DNA of 64,000 bases. Origin: a bacterium (GTDB lineage: Bacteria > Myxococcota_A > UBA9160 > UBA4427). The position numbers and the translations under genes are program-made. Under the pieces are notes generated by a model that saw only the letters and a list, made by a program, of their open reading frames with translations, was not told where the DNA came from and made no database searches. Below, piece by piece: positions 44,787-52,870 of this stretch; position 1 is the stretch's first letter; every line of letters begins with the position of its first letter. The DNA lies in assembly GCA_024742285.1 (NCBI GenBank), contig JANSYR010000001.1:770977-834976 (forward strand), given 5' to 3'.

Positions 44787-45053
44787 CTACTCCTCGACCT
44801 CGCCCTGGCGCTGCTCCTGCCGCCAGACGAGGTAGGCCGCGACCAGGACGGGGACGGAGAGCGAGAGGCAGAGAACCCCGAGCCCGCTCCCGAAGGCGCC
44901 AGGCGGGAGCATCGCGGTCGCGCCGATCTCGAGCGCCGCGAAGAAGACGAAGTAGCCCGCGACCCACGAGGGCTTCTTCCAGCCGCGGAAGCGCAGGACG
45001 TAGAGCGACGTGAGGAGCGTCGCGAACGCGAGGGGATTCAGGAGGGATTCCAT
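44787..45053 (-). CDS. Small membrane protein, hypothetical
   Basis: 88 residues with three hydrophobic segments (about 7-25, 30-50, 55-75) and an acidic C-terminal tail (QEQRQGEVEE). No family recognised. Start ATG at 45053, eight bp after the next gene's end, so it is co-directional with neighbours. Confidence 0.7.
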   Translation of the reverse strand: MESLLNPLAFATLLTSLYVLRFRGWKKPSWVAGYFVFFAALEIGATAMLPPGAFGSGLGVLCLSLSVPVLVAAYLVWRQEQRQGEVEE

Positions 45054-45060
45054 ACGCGCG

Positions 45061-45624
45061 CTAATCCACCGGTCGGAGGATCGGAACCGGACAGGGACCT
45101 CCGACCAGGAGCAGCGCCCCTTCGTAGGCGCCGCCGATGTCGATCCGCGTCACGTCGGCGACCGGCACGGTCGTGACCTCCTCGTCCCAGTCCGCATCCG
45201 GGTCGAGGGCGATCAGACTCACCGTCGTATCGTCGACGGCGCGGATCCGTCCGATCTTGCAGACGCCGGGCTCCGCGTGCTCGGTATGGAGCGTGACCAG
45301 CTCCGCCAGGCGCCCCGCACTCCGGATCGCCGTGCTCATGCTCGACAGGTCGATCGCGGGGGTGTCGTCGACCGACTCGTCACGAAGCCGGAGCGCCGAC
45401 TCGACGAAGTCGACGTGGGCGTGGGGAAGCTCGACGTCGCTCACGTCCTCGATCCGCAGGACGGAGAAGCCGTTGAAGCGCATCGCGTCCGAGACCTGCA
45501 GCAGCACGAAGAGCTTTCGCTCGACGGCCACGACGTACCCGAGCTCACCGACCTCTTCGAAGCCCTCGCGGTCGATCGCGACCACGCGCGCCTCTTCCAG
45601 CGCCTCTTCGAGCAGCTCTCGCAT
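45061..45624 (-). CDS. Hypothetical cytoplasmic protein
   Basis: 187 residues, soluble, no signal. Strand-rich: ARVVAIDREGFEEVGELGYVVAVE then LFVLLQVSDAMRFNGFSVLRIEDVSDVELP. The C-terminal half has CKIGRIRAVDDTTVSLIALDPDADW, an SH3-like barrel pattern. The internal pseudo-repeat suggests two related Sm/SH3-type barrels. Function unknown. Confidence 0.7.
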   Translation of the reverse strand: MRELLEEALEEARVVAIDREGFEEVGELGYVVAVERKLFVLLQVSDAMRFNGFSVLRIEDVSDVELPHAHVDFVESALRLRDESVDDTPAIDLSSMSTAIRSAGRLAELVTLHTEHAEPGVCKIGRIRAVDDTTVSLIALDPDADWDEEVTTVPVADVTRIDIGGAYEGALLLVGGPCPVPILRPVD

Positions 45625-45642
45625 GGGTTCGCTCCGTTTCCC

Positions 45643-46053
45643 TCAGTCGGGTCCAACGGACGGCGCCGCCGGTTCGCCCTCTTCCGCCTCCCGGCGCGCG
45701 TGGCGCCGGATCGCATGGTCCGTGAGGCGGTCGCCGACCCGCGCCTCGATCGGGAGGAGGAGCGGCGCGACCAGCGCCGCGAGGGAGACCGCCGCGATCA
45801 CCGCGAAATCGTCGAGCGCCACGCTCATCACACTATAGGCCCCGAGCACGATCAGGAACGTCGCCGCGATCGGCACGGGATAGAGCCAGCGCGACCAGGT
45901 GAACTTCCAGCCGGCCATACACGCGCTGCAGCGCTCGGTCGCGCCCAGGTAGAGCCGCAGTCGCACGAGATTCGAGATCGTCGCCGCGTCGCACACGGGA
46001 CAGCGCGAACGCTCCGCCTGATCCAACCCGTCGGGACTCGGCTCAGCCGTCAC
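45643..46053 (-). CDS. Zinc-ribbon protein with two membrane segments
   Basis: 136 residues. CPVCDAATISNL and RCSACMAGW give two CxxC pairs about 24 residues apart, a zinc ribbon. Two helices follow (about 55-75 and 82-102), then a basic tail. Such proteins are common and functionally obscure. Start ATG at 46053. Confidence 0.75.
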   Translation of the reverse strand: MTAEPSPDGLDQAERSRCPVCDAATISNLVRLRLYLGATERCSACMAGWKFTWSRWLYPVPIAATFLIVLGAYSVMSVALDDFAVIAAVSLAALVAPLLLPIEARVGDRLTDHAIRRHARREAEEGEPAAPSVGPD

Positions 46054-46086
46054 GATCCCGGCCCTCCTCTCTGGACTCGCGCCGCC

Positions 46087-46458
46087 TCAGGAATCCAGGC
46101 AGAACGCGTTCAGCTTGTTCCCATCGATGTCGCGGAAATAGGCGGCGTAGAAGATTCCGCCACGATCTCCGGGCGGGCCCTCGTCCGAGCCGCCGAGCGC
46201 GATCGCCCGCTCGTAGACGCCGTCGACCTCCTCCTTCGAGTCGAGTCGGAGCGCGACCATCATGCCGTTGCCGACGGTCTGCGGCTGGCCGTCGAAGGGA
46301 CGGACGACGGCGATCGACGCATCGTTCAGGTTCTTGCCGATCAGCGTGAAGCCGGGCAGCTCCATCAGACGCTTCGCGCCGATGGGGCCGAGCAGCCCCT
46401 CGTAGTAGGCGAGGCTGCGATCGAAATCGCTGGCACCGATACAGACGTAGCCGACCAT
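46087..46458 (-). CDS. VOC-fold (glyoxalase-like) protein
   Basis: 123 residues of VOC type: VGYVCIGASDFDRSLAYYEGLL at the start, FAAYFRDIDGNKLNAFC at the end. This fits the short single-chain glyoxalase/bleomycin-resistance family. I chose ATG at 46458, which opens the first strand; upstream sequence is low complexity. Confidence 0.88.
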   Translation of the reverse strand: MVGYVCIGASDFDRSLAYYEGLLGPIGAKRLMELPGFTLIGKNLNDASIAVVRPFDGQPQTVGNGMMVALRLDSKEEVDGVYERAIALGGSDEGPPGDRGGIFYAAYFRDIDGNKLNAFCLDS

Positions 46459-46599
46459 GAGCGGGATCCTCCTACGGGCTCCGCGATCATCGTTCGGCGT
46501 GCCGCTCCGCGCCACCCTCCGCGTGCAGGCCGATCGTGCAACGCCCCCCGAACCTCCTCGACTCCGGGTCATCTACGACGTCCCGGTTCGAGCCCGCCC

Positions 46600-46875
46600 C
46601 TAGCGAAGGAACTCGACGAAGAAGCGGACGGACTCGGTCATCTCGATCTGGTGATGGATCTCCGGCTCGACGATCCCGTCCCGGCCTAGCTCGAGGACAT
46701 GTTCCTCGATCTCGGGCTCGAGGATCCGGTACGTCATGCGTCCCTCGAGCACGTGGATGCGTGCCCAGACCCCGGCCTTCGTGTTGTGCCGACGTTCGAG
46801 CCCGGCCGGCACCGTCGTCTCCGTGAACTCCGGCGTGCGCTTGTAGGCACGGACGTCGTCGGGAAGTGACTTCAT
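46600..46875 (-). CDS. DUF1971 (TehB/YeaR-like cupin) protein
   Basis: 91 residues. LPDDVRAYKRTPEFTETTVPAGLERRHNTKAGVWARIHVLEG is the DUF1971 core, a small cupin also found at the C-terminus of TehB and in E. coli YeaR. HNTKAGVW supplies the conserved His. These proteins respond to nitrate/NO or tellurite in some species; no tellurite gene is near here. Confidence 0.88.
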   Translation of the reverse strand: MKSLPDDVRAYKRTPEFTETTVPAGLERRHNTKAGVWARIHVLEGRMTYRILEPEIEEHVLELGRDGIVEPEIHHQIEMTESVRFFVEFLR

Positions 46876-46906
46876 CGCGCTATCCGACGTGAACGACTTC
46901 GCTCGC

Positions 46907-47377
46907 TCATTCGTTCCCCGAGACCGCGTCGAGGAACCACTTCGCGTGTCGCCACTCCGGGTCGTCCTCCATCCGATAGTCGATGGGGCGCGGATGCTTC
47001 TTCTCCGCGATCACCGACTGGAGATAGGCGTTCGCCTGCTCCGGATCATAGATCCGGTAGAGGAGCTGACGCGTGCCGTTCCAGGTCATGCGCGCCAGAA
47101 AGAGTGCGTTGGGAAGCTCGGGCGGCGCCTTCAGGCCCGCGTCGAGCTCGTCGCCGAAAGCGTCGACGATCTCCCGCTCCGACTCGGACGGCATGTCGTT
47201 CTCGATCAGATCGGAGAAGTCCACGATGAGCGAGAGGTGCCAACGGAAGATGTCGCGGTGGGCAAAGCCGACCAGCGCCGAGTTCACGGTCGCCACCGCC
47301 GGCTTGCGCTGGACTTCGTACTCGATCAGCGTGTAGCGCTCGTCCGGAAGCGCGATCTGGACTTCGTTCGATTTCAT
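46907..47377 (-). CDS. DUF695 family protein
   Basis: 156 residues, soluble. PAVATVNSALVGFAHRDIFRWHLSLIVDF, LPNALFLARMTWNGTRQLLYRIYDPEQANAYL and DDPEWRHAKWFLDA match DUF695, whose role is unknown. Start ATG at 47377 with AGAACGAA upstream. It precedes a GNAT gene by 107 bp. Confidence 0.85.
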   Translation of the reverse strand: MKSNEVQIALPDERYTLIEYEVQRKPAVATVNSALVGFAHRDIFRWHLSLIVDFSDLIENDMPSESEREIVDAFGDELDAGLKAPPELPNALFLARMTWNGTRQLLYRIYDPEQANAYLQSVIAEKKHPRPIDYRMEDDPEWRHAKWFLDAVSGNE

Positions 47378-47484
47378 GTTCGTTCTCCGATCCCGACCTA
47401 CTCGACCACCGTGACCCGGGCCCGATTCTTCCGGCTGCTCCCGAGCTTCCTCTCGCCGGTGAACTCCAGACGAACGCCCGACGA

Positions 47485-47967
47485 CTACGTCCCGATCAGT
47501 CGTTGGATCCCCGCCTCGTCGAGCTTCGCGAACCGGTTCAGCTCGCGCACGACGGCGCCCTCCCGTTCGTAGAAGGCGATCCCACGTGCGTTCGTCTTCT
47601 GGAGCGACCACTCGAGCTTGCAGCAACGACGACGCGCGGCTTCTTCAGCCAGGGCGACGAGCAGGCGCCGCCCGATCCCGCGACTTCTGTGGTCCTCTTC
47701 GACGAACAGGTCGTCCATCCAGAGACCGGGACGCGCCGCGAAGGTGGAGAAGACCGGATAATTGGCCGCGAACCCGACGAGATCGCCCTCCGTCTCGGCC
47801 ACCACGAAAACGCAGGGAGGCGGGTCGCGGAAGATCGCTTCGCCGAGCTCCGCCTGGGAGGCGGAGAGCGCCTCGACCGCGCCGTCGAACTCGGCCTTGG
47901 ACCGAAGCAGCCGGTAGAGGCGGGGCAGATCATCGCGCTCAGCGTTGCGAACCGAAACGTCGGACAT
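47485..47967 (-). CDS. GNAT N-acetyltransferase
   Basis: 160 residues. VRNAERDDLPRLYRLLRSK opens the fold, LWMDDLFVEEDHRSRGIGRRLLVALA holds the acetyl-CoA loop (RSRGIGRRL), and TNARGIAFYEREGA closes it. This is a canonical acetyltransferase of the SSAT-like type; the acceptor is unknown. Start ATG at 47967. Confidence 0.93.
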   Translation of the reverse strand: MSDVSVRNAERDDLPRLYRLLRSKAEFDGAVEALSASQAELGEAIFRDPPPCVFVVAETEGDLVGFAANYPVFSTFAARPGLWMDDLFVEEDHRSRGIGRRLLVALAEEAARRRCCKLEWSLQKTNARGIAFYEREGAVVRELNRFAKLDEAGIQRLIGT

Positions 47968-47999
47968 GGCGGGAGAGCTCCGTCGACTTCCGGTTCGCG

Positions 48000-48395
48000 C
48001 TAGGCGCCGGCCGGCGTTCGCCGCTCCACCAGGGCGAGCGGATTGCCGTCCGGGTCGACGAAGAACGCCATCCATTCTTCCACACCTGCGCCACCGAAGG
48101 TTCCCTCGGCGTCGACGTGGATCAGGTGCGGATCGGACGTGAAGACGACTCCCGCGTCGGCGAGATCCGCCGCGCGGCGGTCGATCCCGGTGGTGCTCAG
48201 ATAGAGCACCGAGCTTCCCGGCGTCGGATCCGTCGTGCGCTCGAGAAGCAGCCGAACCCCGCCGACGTCGAAGAAGGCGAGACCCGGCGGGTCGAAGCGC
48301 GCGATCTCCGGCAGTCCGAGCGTCACGCCGTAGAACTGCGCCGCTCGATCGAGATCCGTGACGCCAAGCGCGACCTGAAGGAGGGGGCTGGACAT
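48000..48395 (-). CDS. VOC-fold (glyoxalase-like) protein
   Basis: 131 residues: LLQVALGVTDLDRAAQFYGVTLGL (module 1), ADLADAGVVFTSDPHLIH and EWMAFFVDPDGNPLALVE (module 2). Third VOC gene in the 43-48 kb block. Its start is 9 bp from the degenerate attC at 48404, so it may have been the final cassette of the array or the first gene outside it. Confidence 0.9.
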   Translation of the reverse strand: MSSPLLQVALGVTDLDRAAQFYGVTLGLPEIARFDPPGLAFFDVGGVRLLLERTTDPTPGSSVLYLSTTGIDRRAADLADAGVVFTSDPHLIHVDAEGTFGGAGVEEWMAFFVDPDGNPLALVERRTPAGA

Positions 48396-48403
48396 CAGGA
48401 TCT

Positions 48404-48535
48404 ACCGTAGGACCGATCAGCCGCTCGTCCGCAGACTTCCGCGACGAGGCCGAGCGAGGAGCTTCGAGCGTAGCCCAGCGGCTCGCATGGTTCTGGATTC
48501 GGGGGATCGAGAGACTGCGAAGCGCCGACTAATCG
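48404..48535. repeat. attC remnant (strongly degraded)
   Basis: Left arm ACCGATCAGCCGCTCGTCCG and CAGACTTCC, then the inner GCGTAGCCCAGCGGC, are recognisable. The right arm is nearly lost (AGCGCCGACTAATCGCC). Shorter than the other sites; leftmost trace of the array. Confidence 0.55.
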
Positions 48536-49008
48536 CCGCCCGTCGACCACGTCCTGTTCAGGAAGTACCCGGCAACGAAGTAGCCGGTCTCGTCGAAGGA
48601 GACGACGACCTTCTCGGTCGCCTCTCCCTTCTCGAACTCCGAGTCGTACTCGATCACGAAATAGTTGCCGGGCGGCGCGTCATCGAGCTCGTTCGTAAAT
48701 CCGTAGCCGCGAGCCGTCCGGCTCTTGAACGACCCCACCCATCCCCTGAGTCCGGAGATCATCGAGTCGAAAAGCGGCTTCGGAACGGACGCTCTCAGGT
48801 AGGGAGCCACTCGGGGATAGATGTCCTCGCCCTGATCGAGCGAATCGAGAACTTCGTCGGCGAACTCGAGGGCCACGACTCGCTCCTCCTCGGGACCAGG
48901 GTCCGTCAGGACCTGGCCGTCCGGCTCGCCGAAGTTGATCTCGAAGTTGCAGCCGAGCAGTGCAACCACGATCAGAAGAGGTGCGAATCTGCGCTTCATG
49001 CGTGCCAC
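48529..49008 (-). CDS. DUF4019-like lipoprotein (oldest cassette)
   Basis: 159 residues. MKRRFAPLLIVVALLGCNF is a lipoprotein signal with Cys near 20. The body contains LRGWVGSFKSRTARGYGFT and GNYFVIEYDSEFEKGEATEKVVVSFDETGYFVAGYF, the DUF4019 pattern (a cystatin-like fold of unknown role). It sits between two degraded attC sites with its 3' end at the left, as in all cassettes of the array. An internal Met at residue 4 could be the start. Confidence 0.82.
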   Translation of the reverse strand: MARMKRRFAPLLIVVALLGCNFEINFGEPDGQVLTDPGPEEERVVALEFADEVLDSLDQGEDIYPRVAPYLRASVPKPLFDSMISGLRGWVGSFKSRTARGYGFTNELDDAPPGNYFVIEYDSEFEKGEATEKVVVSFDETGYFVAGYFLNRTWSTGGD

Positions 49009-49009
49009 G

Positions 49010-49179
49010 AGCGAAGCCGACCACGACTCGCAGAGATCGCCTTCGAGCCCGGGTCGAGCGGATGTGGTTCATCGTGAGCGTACCACGAGCGCCCTTCCGG
49101 GCGGGGCCCGGGCGAAGTCGCGAGTTTCCAATCCGAACCCGATCCACGTCCGGTCGAATCCACGGTCTTGCTATTCGGC
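49010..49179. repeat. attC site (degraded)
   Basis: Inner part resembles the site at 61634 (CAGAGATCGCCTTCGAGCCCGGG; CCACGAGCGCCCTTCCGGGCG). Right R box reads CTTGCTATTCGGCG. Confidence 0.65.
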
Positions 49180-49652
49180 GTCCGGCCGAATCAGTTCGGA
49201 GAGCAGCGCGACGAAGAATCCGAAGCCAAGCAGGCTGTAGGCGCCGAGTCCCAGGGCGGCGACCCAGGGCTCGTGCAGCGCGACCGCATTGACGAGCTGA
49301 CAAACGCCGACCGAATAGAGAACGACCCGCGCGAGTCGCAGCGGACGCGTCCGTACGAACACCCCTCATGGCCTCTGCATCTCCCGAACGACGAGCACGC
49401 CTCCGACGACGAGCAGGTGCGCGAGACTCGTCGTCGACCAGGCTGCGTCCGGGTCCAGAGGGGAAGCCAGCAGGACCATCGCGCCGACGGCCAGGGCGCA
49501 GGAGTTGAAGGTGCTCAGCAGGAGCGAGTTCAGGTAGATGCGAGCCTGGGCGTCGTTGCGAGCACGCTCCTGGATCGCGACGACCACGGCGGAGAAGCCT
49601 GCGATCGCGACCGAGAGTTCGATCAGGCTGGCAGGATGTCCGCGGGCGTCAC
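49171..49652 (-). pseudogene. Frameshifted small membrane protein cassette
   Basis: Three adjacent segments join into one protein: a GTG start with TPADILPA (49652), then in another frame SLIELSVAIAGFSAVVVAIQ up to a stop at 49366, then from 49362 RLARVVLYSVGVCQLVNAV to 49171. The joined product has four membrane helices and is homologous to the intact cassette protein at 53715-54242 (SAEVAVAFVGFASLIGVF). It has two frameshifts, so it is inactive. Confidence 0.75.
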
Positions 49653-49668
49653 GGCTCGGTCCCGGGAT

Positions 49669-49852
49669 TCCGCATGACGGATCGGCCCACGACCTGCAGA
49701 CTTCGCGGGCATCGACTCGATCGAGAGAAGAAGAGTCAACGCCAGATGGCTCGAGCCACTCCCGTCTGCCTGGAAAGGGTACGGAGCCGAGGGGCAGCGG
49801 CCCCTCGCGTCGCGGCCGCCAGCCTGCCCGGCGAAGCGGCTGGCCACACGGC
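49669..49852. repeat. attC site (degraded)
   Basis: Left arm CCGCATGACGGATCGGCCCA with CGACCTGCAGAC is good; right arm is reduced to AGCGGCTGGCCACACGGC. Inner hairpin differs from the others. Confidence 0.75.
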
Positions 49853-49865
49853 GACGAGACCCGGG

Positions 49866-50306
49866 CTAGGGCAGGGTCTGCGCGCAGATCTTGATGTGAT
49901 CACCGGCACCTGGCCCTGGATCCGGGCAGCGATTGATGAAGAGGTAGACCGTGACGGGTTCGGTTCGCCTGCGCACCCGAACACCGTCGACGACCGGAGC
50001 TTCGTAGCGCCAACGGCGGGCCGCCCTCGAGGCGTTCCGGTCGAGTGCACCCTCCGGTTCAGAGTTCAACACGCGGACATCCGAAACGCGACCGCTTCCC
50101 TCGACCATCATGTCGAGCGTGATCCGCGCCTCGGACTCGCTCTGGAGCAGTTGGGCAGGGATCTGAAACGGCGGCCGGCTGATCGGCTTCGGCGCCGCGA
50201 CCGTTTCGTTCGGCAACACGTCGCGGGTGGGCACCGAGGCGCAACTCAGAACGATCGAAGCGAGGGCCAGCGCGATGGGCGCGAGGATCCGTATCTGCAA
50301 GATCAC
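49866..50306 (-). CDS. TonB C-terminal-domain secreted protein
   Basis: 146 residues with an N-terminal signal/lipoprotein segment (LALASIVLSCASVP, Cys near 22) and a proline-rich linker. A TonB C-terminal domain follows (SEARITLDMMVEGSGRVSDV, then RRWRYEAPVVDGVRVRRR). It lacks the usual N-terminal TM anchor with the ExbB contact, so it is a free-standing TonB-CTD protein as found near cell-envelope systems. Cassette gene in array orientation. Confidence 0.85.
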   Translation of the reverse strand: MILQIRILAPIALALASIVLSCASVPTRDVLPNETVAAPKPISRPPFQIPAQLLQSESEARITLDMMVEGSGRVSDVRVLNSEPEGALDRNASRAARRWRYEAPVVDGVRVRRRTEPVTVYLFINRCPDPGPGAGDHIKICAQTLP

Positions 50307-50313
50307 ACTCCGA

Positions 50314-50469
50314 TTCTGCGGGGCGGATCCGCCGCCTCGCTGCGGGCTTCATCAGCCCGGGTCCGATCAGGGCTCGAAGTCCGCCGTCGGACGTCGAGAG
50401 TCTCGGCGGCGGAGGCGCCCGACGCAACGCCCGGTGGCCGCGCCGGGTGGAGCGGCTCGTGATGCGACG
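50314..50469. repeat. attC site (degraded)
   Basis: Related to the site at 56812 in its inner part (CTCGGCGGCGGAGGC). Right end GAGCGGCTCGTGATGCGACG. Confidence 0.65.
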
Positions 50470-50472
50470 CGC

Positions 50473-50748
50473 CTACTCACCCACGGCAAGAATCCAGACG
50501 CCGACACCGACGAAGCCGAGTCCCGCGATCCAGCGGATGACGTTCGGATCGAGATACTCCGAGATCGCGTGGCCCGCGACGACGCCGATGGCCGAAGAGA
50601 GCACCAACGCCGCCGCAGAGGCGGCGAATACCGTAGCGCGAGGATTCTCCGCGTCCGACGCGTAGAGCATCGTTGCAAGCTGGGTCTTGTCGCCGAGCTC
50701 CGCGATGAACACGGTCGTGAAGATGGTCGCGAAGAGTCCCGCGTTCAT
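50473..50748 (-). CDS. UPF0016/GDT1-family membrane protein
   Basis: 91 residues with three membrane helices. The family signature is ELGDKTQLATMLYA (E-x-G-D-K-T). UPF0016/TMEM165 proteins are cation (Mn2+/Ca2+)/proton exchangers in eukaryotes and some bacteria (MneA). Bacterial forms with one copy of the motif act as dimers or paired proteins. Start ATG at 50748; cassette orientation. Confidence 0.92.
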   Translation of the reverse strand: MNAGLFATIFTTVFIAELGDKTQLATMLYASDAENPRATVFAASAAALVLSSAIGVVAGHAISEYLDPNVIRWIAGLGFVGVGVWILAVGE

Positions 50749-50776
50749 GAAAGCCTCGGCTCGGCGCGGCAGACTC

Positions 50777-50949
50777 GCCGCATGTCAGATCCGCCGATCA
50801 CCCGCAGACTTCGCGGGTGCCGACTCGATCGAGTTCCGGAGATCGTAGCCGACCGGCGCGAGCGGCCTTCGGCCCGTAGAGCCGGGAGGCCGCGGCGCTT
50901 CGACCCGCTCGGCTCATCCTCCGCCATCTGCAGCGGCGCGTCTCACGGC
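50777..50949. repeat. attC site (degraded)
   Basis: Left arm CAGATCCGCCGATCACCCGC with AGACTTCGCGGG, inner GCGGCCTTCGGCCCGTAGAGC and right AGCGGCGCGTCTCACGGC. Confidence 0.75.
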
Positions 50950-51030
50950 GGGCGGGGCTAGCGCCGATTCCGCCATAGCGGGCTCCAGAAGATCACGTGG
51001 TCGACCGCGGGCCACCCTGGGCCCCGGATG

Positions 51031-51264
51031 TCAGGCACGATCGCCTCGAATCTTCTTCTCCGGAGATCGGTTCGTGAAGAGATGCCAGATCCCGGTGACC
51101 AGCAGAAATCCGACGGAAAGCAGCATCAGGTTCCGGATGGCAGGATGCTCCTCCGGACGCTCGACGCTGGACGCGAGGGCACACGGCCCGAAGAGGATCG
51201 CCATGGAAACGATCTCCTGGGTCGTCGAGAGAGCCGCCCTCTGGCGCGGCTTCACCATTCTCAT
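51031..51264 (-). CDS. Small membrane protein cassette gene
   Basis: 77 residues, with one clear helix (LMLLSVGFLLVTGIWHLFT, 45-64) and a shorter hydrophobic stretch before it. Basic C-terminus (RSPEKKIRGDRA). I set the start at the ATG 51264; the reading frame continues upstream into the next attC site. Function unknown. Confidence 0.62.
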   Translation of the reverse strand: MRMVKPRQRAALSTTQEIVSMAILFGPCALASSVERPEEHPAIRNLMLLSVGFLLVTGIWHLFTNRSPEKKIRGDRA

Positions 51265-51285
51265 CGATTCGGGCACCGCGCGCCT

Positions 51286-51465
51286 ACCCTGTCGAGGAGT
51301 GGCCCATGACCTGCCGAATTCGCGGGGAGCGCCACTCGAGGAAGATCGAGCTCGCTGCCAGCCAATCACGGGCGGTCTTTCCGGAGCGAGCCGAGACGAG
51401 GCGAGACGGCAGACTGGGTTCCCCCCTCGGCCAACCGTCATCCAGGCACGTCGGTTTGCCAGGCG
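51286..51465. repeat. attC site (degraded)
   Basis: Left arm GTGGCCCATGACCTGCCGAA, inner TCTTTCCGGAGCGAGCCGAGA; right GGTTTGCCAGGCG. R boxes largely lost. Confidence 0.6.
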
Positions 51466-51478
51466 TCGCGGGGCGAAC

Positions 51479-52021
51479 TCAGGGCGATTCAGCGGCCTCG
51501 CATCGTTCGCGATCCTTCGGGGTCGGGGCGAGGCGGCATACGTCTTCGGGAAGCTCGAGGTCATCGCCGCGCGACTTCGTTTCACTCTCGATCTCGACGA
51601 CGTAGAAGAACTTTCGCTCGCGCTCGAAGTGGATCTCGTACGTCCGCCCCCCCTCGACGAAGAGTGTGAAAGACCGACTCGAGTCCTCGTCGCTCGACTT
51701 CATGAGGAGCGCAGCGGGGACCGTCGCGACCCAGTCCGCCGTCACATCGAAGGTGTACGAACCCGGCATCAGCTGGATCGTACGGCTGGGAGCCGTCCAC
51801 GCCTCGACCTCGGATGCGCCGTTCACCGCCTCGATCGTCACTTCGAAGACCGCACTCGTGAAGGGAATGACCGTTCGGAAGCCCTGAACCGTCGCCACCT
51901 CCGAGAACGTGCGCTCGGTGCCCGGATAGCCACGGATCGGCGCCGCGCATCCGGAGAGGAAACCCACCAGGAGCAGTATTCCCGCCCACTCGAAGGACGG
52001 ACGGGCGAGCGTCTGAATCAT
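51479..52021 (-). CDS. Lipoprotein cassette gene, hypothetical
   Basis: 180 residues. WAGILLLVGFLSGCAAPIRG is a lipobox with Cys near 25. The remainder is strand-rich (SRTIQLMPGSYTFDVTADWVATVP, EDSSRSFTLFVEGGRTYEIHFERERK), like small Ig-type or PDZ-like lipoproteins. Function unknown. Start ATG at 52021 is the only one with a good signal. Cassette orientation. Confidence 0.82.
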   Translation of the reverse strand: MIQTLARPSFEWAGILLLVGFLSGCAAPIRGYPGTERTFSEVATVQGFRTVIPFTSAVFEVTIEAVNGASEVEAWTAPSRTIQLMPGSYTFDVTADWVATVPAALLMKSSDEDSSRSFTLFVEGGRTYEIHFERERKFFYVVEIESETKSRGDDLELPEDVCRLAPTPKDRERCEAAESP

Positions 52022-52055
52022 CGCTTCGGGCCTCGGGCAAGCCGGTCCGAAGCCT

Positions 52056-52229
52056 GCCGTACAACGGATCAGTCGGTCACCCGCGGCGTTCGCCGGCGTC
52101 GACTGGATCGATCGACGGCGACCTTAGCCTATACGCACGAGCGATCGTGGACGCTAGGCGTCAGGAGGCCGCGGCGCCTCCTCACCCTCGCAGCCGACTG
52201 TCTATCAGGTTCAGGGGCTTGTCCGTGGC
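52056..52229. repeat. attC site
   Basis: 174 bp. GCCGTACAACGGATCAGTCGGT opens it; right arm CTATCAGGTTCAGGGGCTTG then TCCGTGGC, so the right R box has mutated. Confidence 0.85.
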
Positions 52230-52244
52230 GCGAGCGGGAGATCG

Positions 52245-52673
52245 CTACGGCGGCGGCGTCAGTTCGCCCTTCGGAAATCGCGGTAGTTCGTCATCGGTTT
52301 CGAAGAAGGCCAGCTTCGAACCGCACCAGATATGAGCGCGCGGCTGAACCTTCTCGGGCGTATCGAGCGTCGGAACGAGAACGCACAGGAGATCCGACCC
52401 ATCGCCAGGGGGATCGGAAACCTGCTGATAGACGGGGCCACCACACTCGCCGCAGAAGTATCGCGTCCAGGACTCCGAGGACCGAAAGCCCCGAGGCGAG
52501 CCGGCGACGAGGCCGAACGCTCTCGAAGGAAGATTCGCCCACAGAACGGCAGGAGCACCGCTCAGCCGACGACAGATCGAGCAGTGGCAGTACCCGGCAT
52601 CGAAGATCTCGCGGATCTCGAATCGGATCGCGCCACACAGGCAGCCGCCGTTGAGAGGGACCGAGTCAGCCAT
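52245..52673 (-). CDS. GFA-family protein (cassette)
   Basis: 142 residues with all zinc ligands: LNGGCLCGAIRFEIRE, GYCHCSICRRLSGA and YFCGECGGPVYQQ. Same family as the two GFA genes at 43965 and 44402 but clearly different in sequence. It shows a route by which such genes enter this genome. Start ATG at 52673. Confidence 0.94.
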   Translation of the reverse strand: MADSVPLNGGCLCGAIRFEIREIFDAGYCHCSICRRLSGAPAVLWANLPSRAFGLVAGSPRGFRSSESWTRYFCGECGGPVYQQVSDPPGDGSDLLCVLVPTLDTPEKVQPRAHIWCGSKLAFFETDDELPRFPKGELTPPP

Positions 52674-52690
52674 GGCAGTCGCGGTCAGGA

Positions 52691-52863
52691 CGTCCTTCGG
52701 ATCGGCCGACTCGCTGCGGACTTCGCCGGCGTCGACGCGATCGGGCTACGACGAACCGTAGCCCAGCGCCTGGATCGGCCCGCCCGCGAGGCGGCAGAGG
52801 GCCGCGGAGTTTCGATCGGAACTCGGCCCGCTGTCTGGCAAGTTGAGCGGCTGATCATCCGGC
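52691..52863. repeat. attC site (partly degraded)
   Basis: CTTCGGATCGGCCGACTCGC with TGCGGACTTCGCCGGCG; right arm GTCTGGCAAGTTGAGCGGCT, with the R box GATCATCCGGC. Confidence 0.75.
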
Positions 52864-52870
52864 GAGAACG

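Noticed and set aside
46459..46599. Possible attC relic between the VOC and DUF1971 genes
   Set aside because: Only scattered similarity (GTTCGGCGTGCCG, CGTGCAGGCCGATCG); no paired arms.
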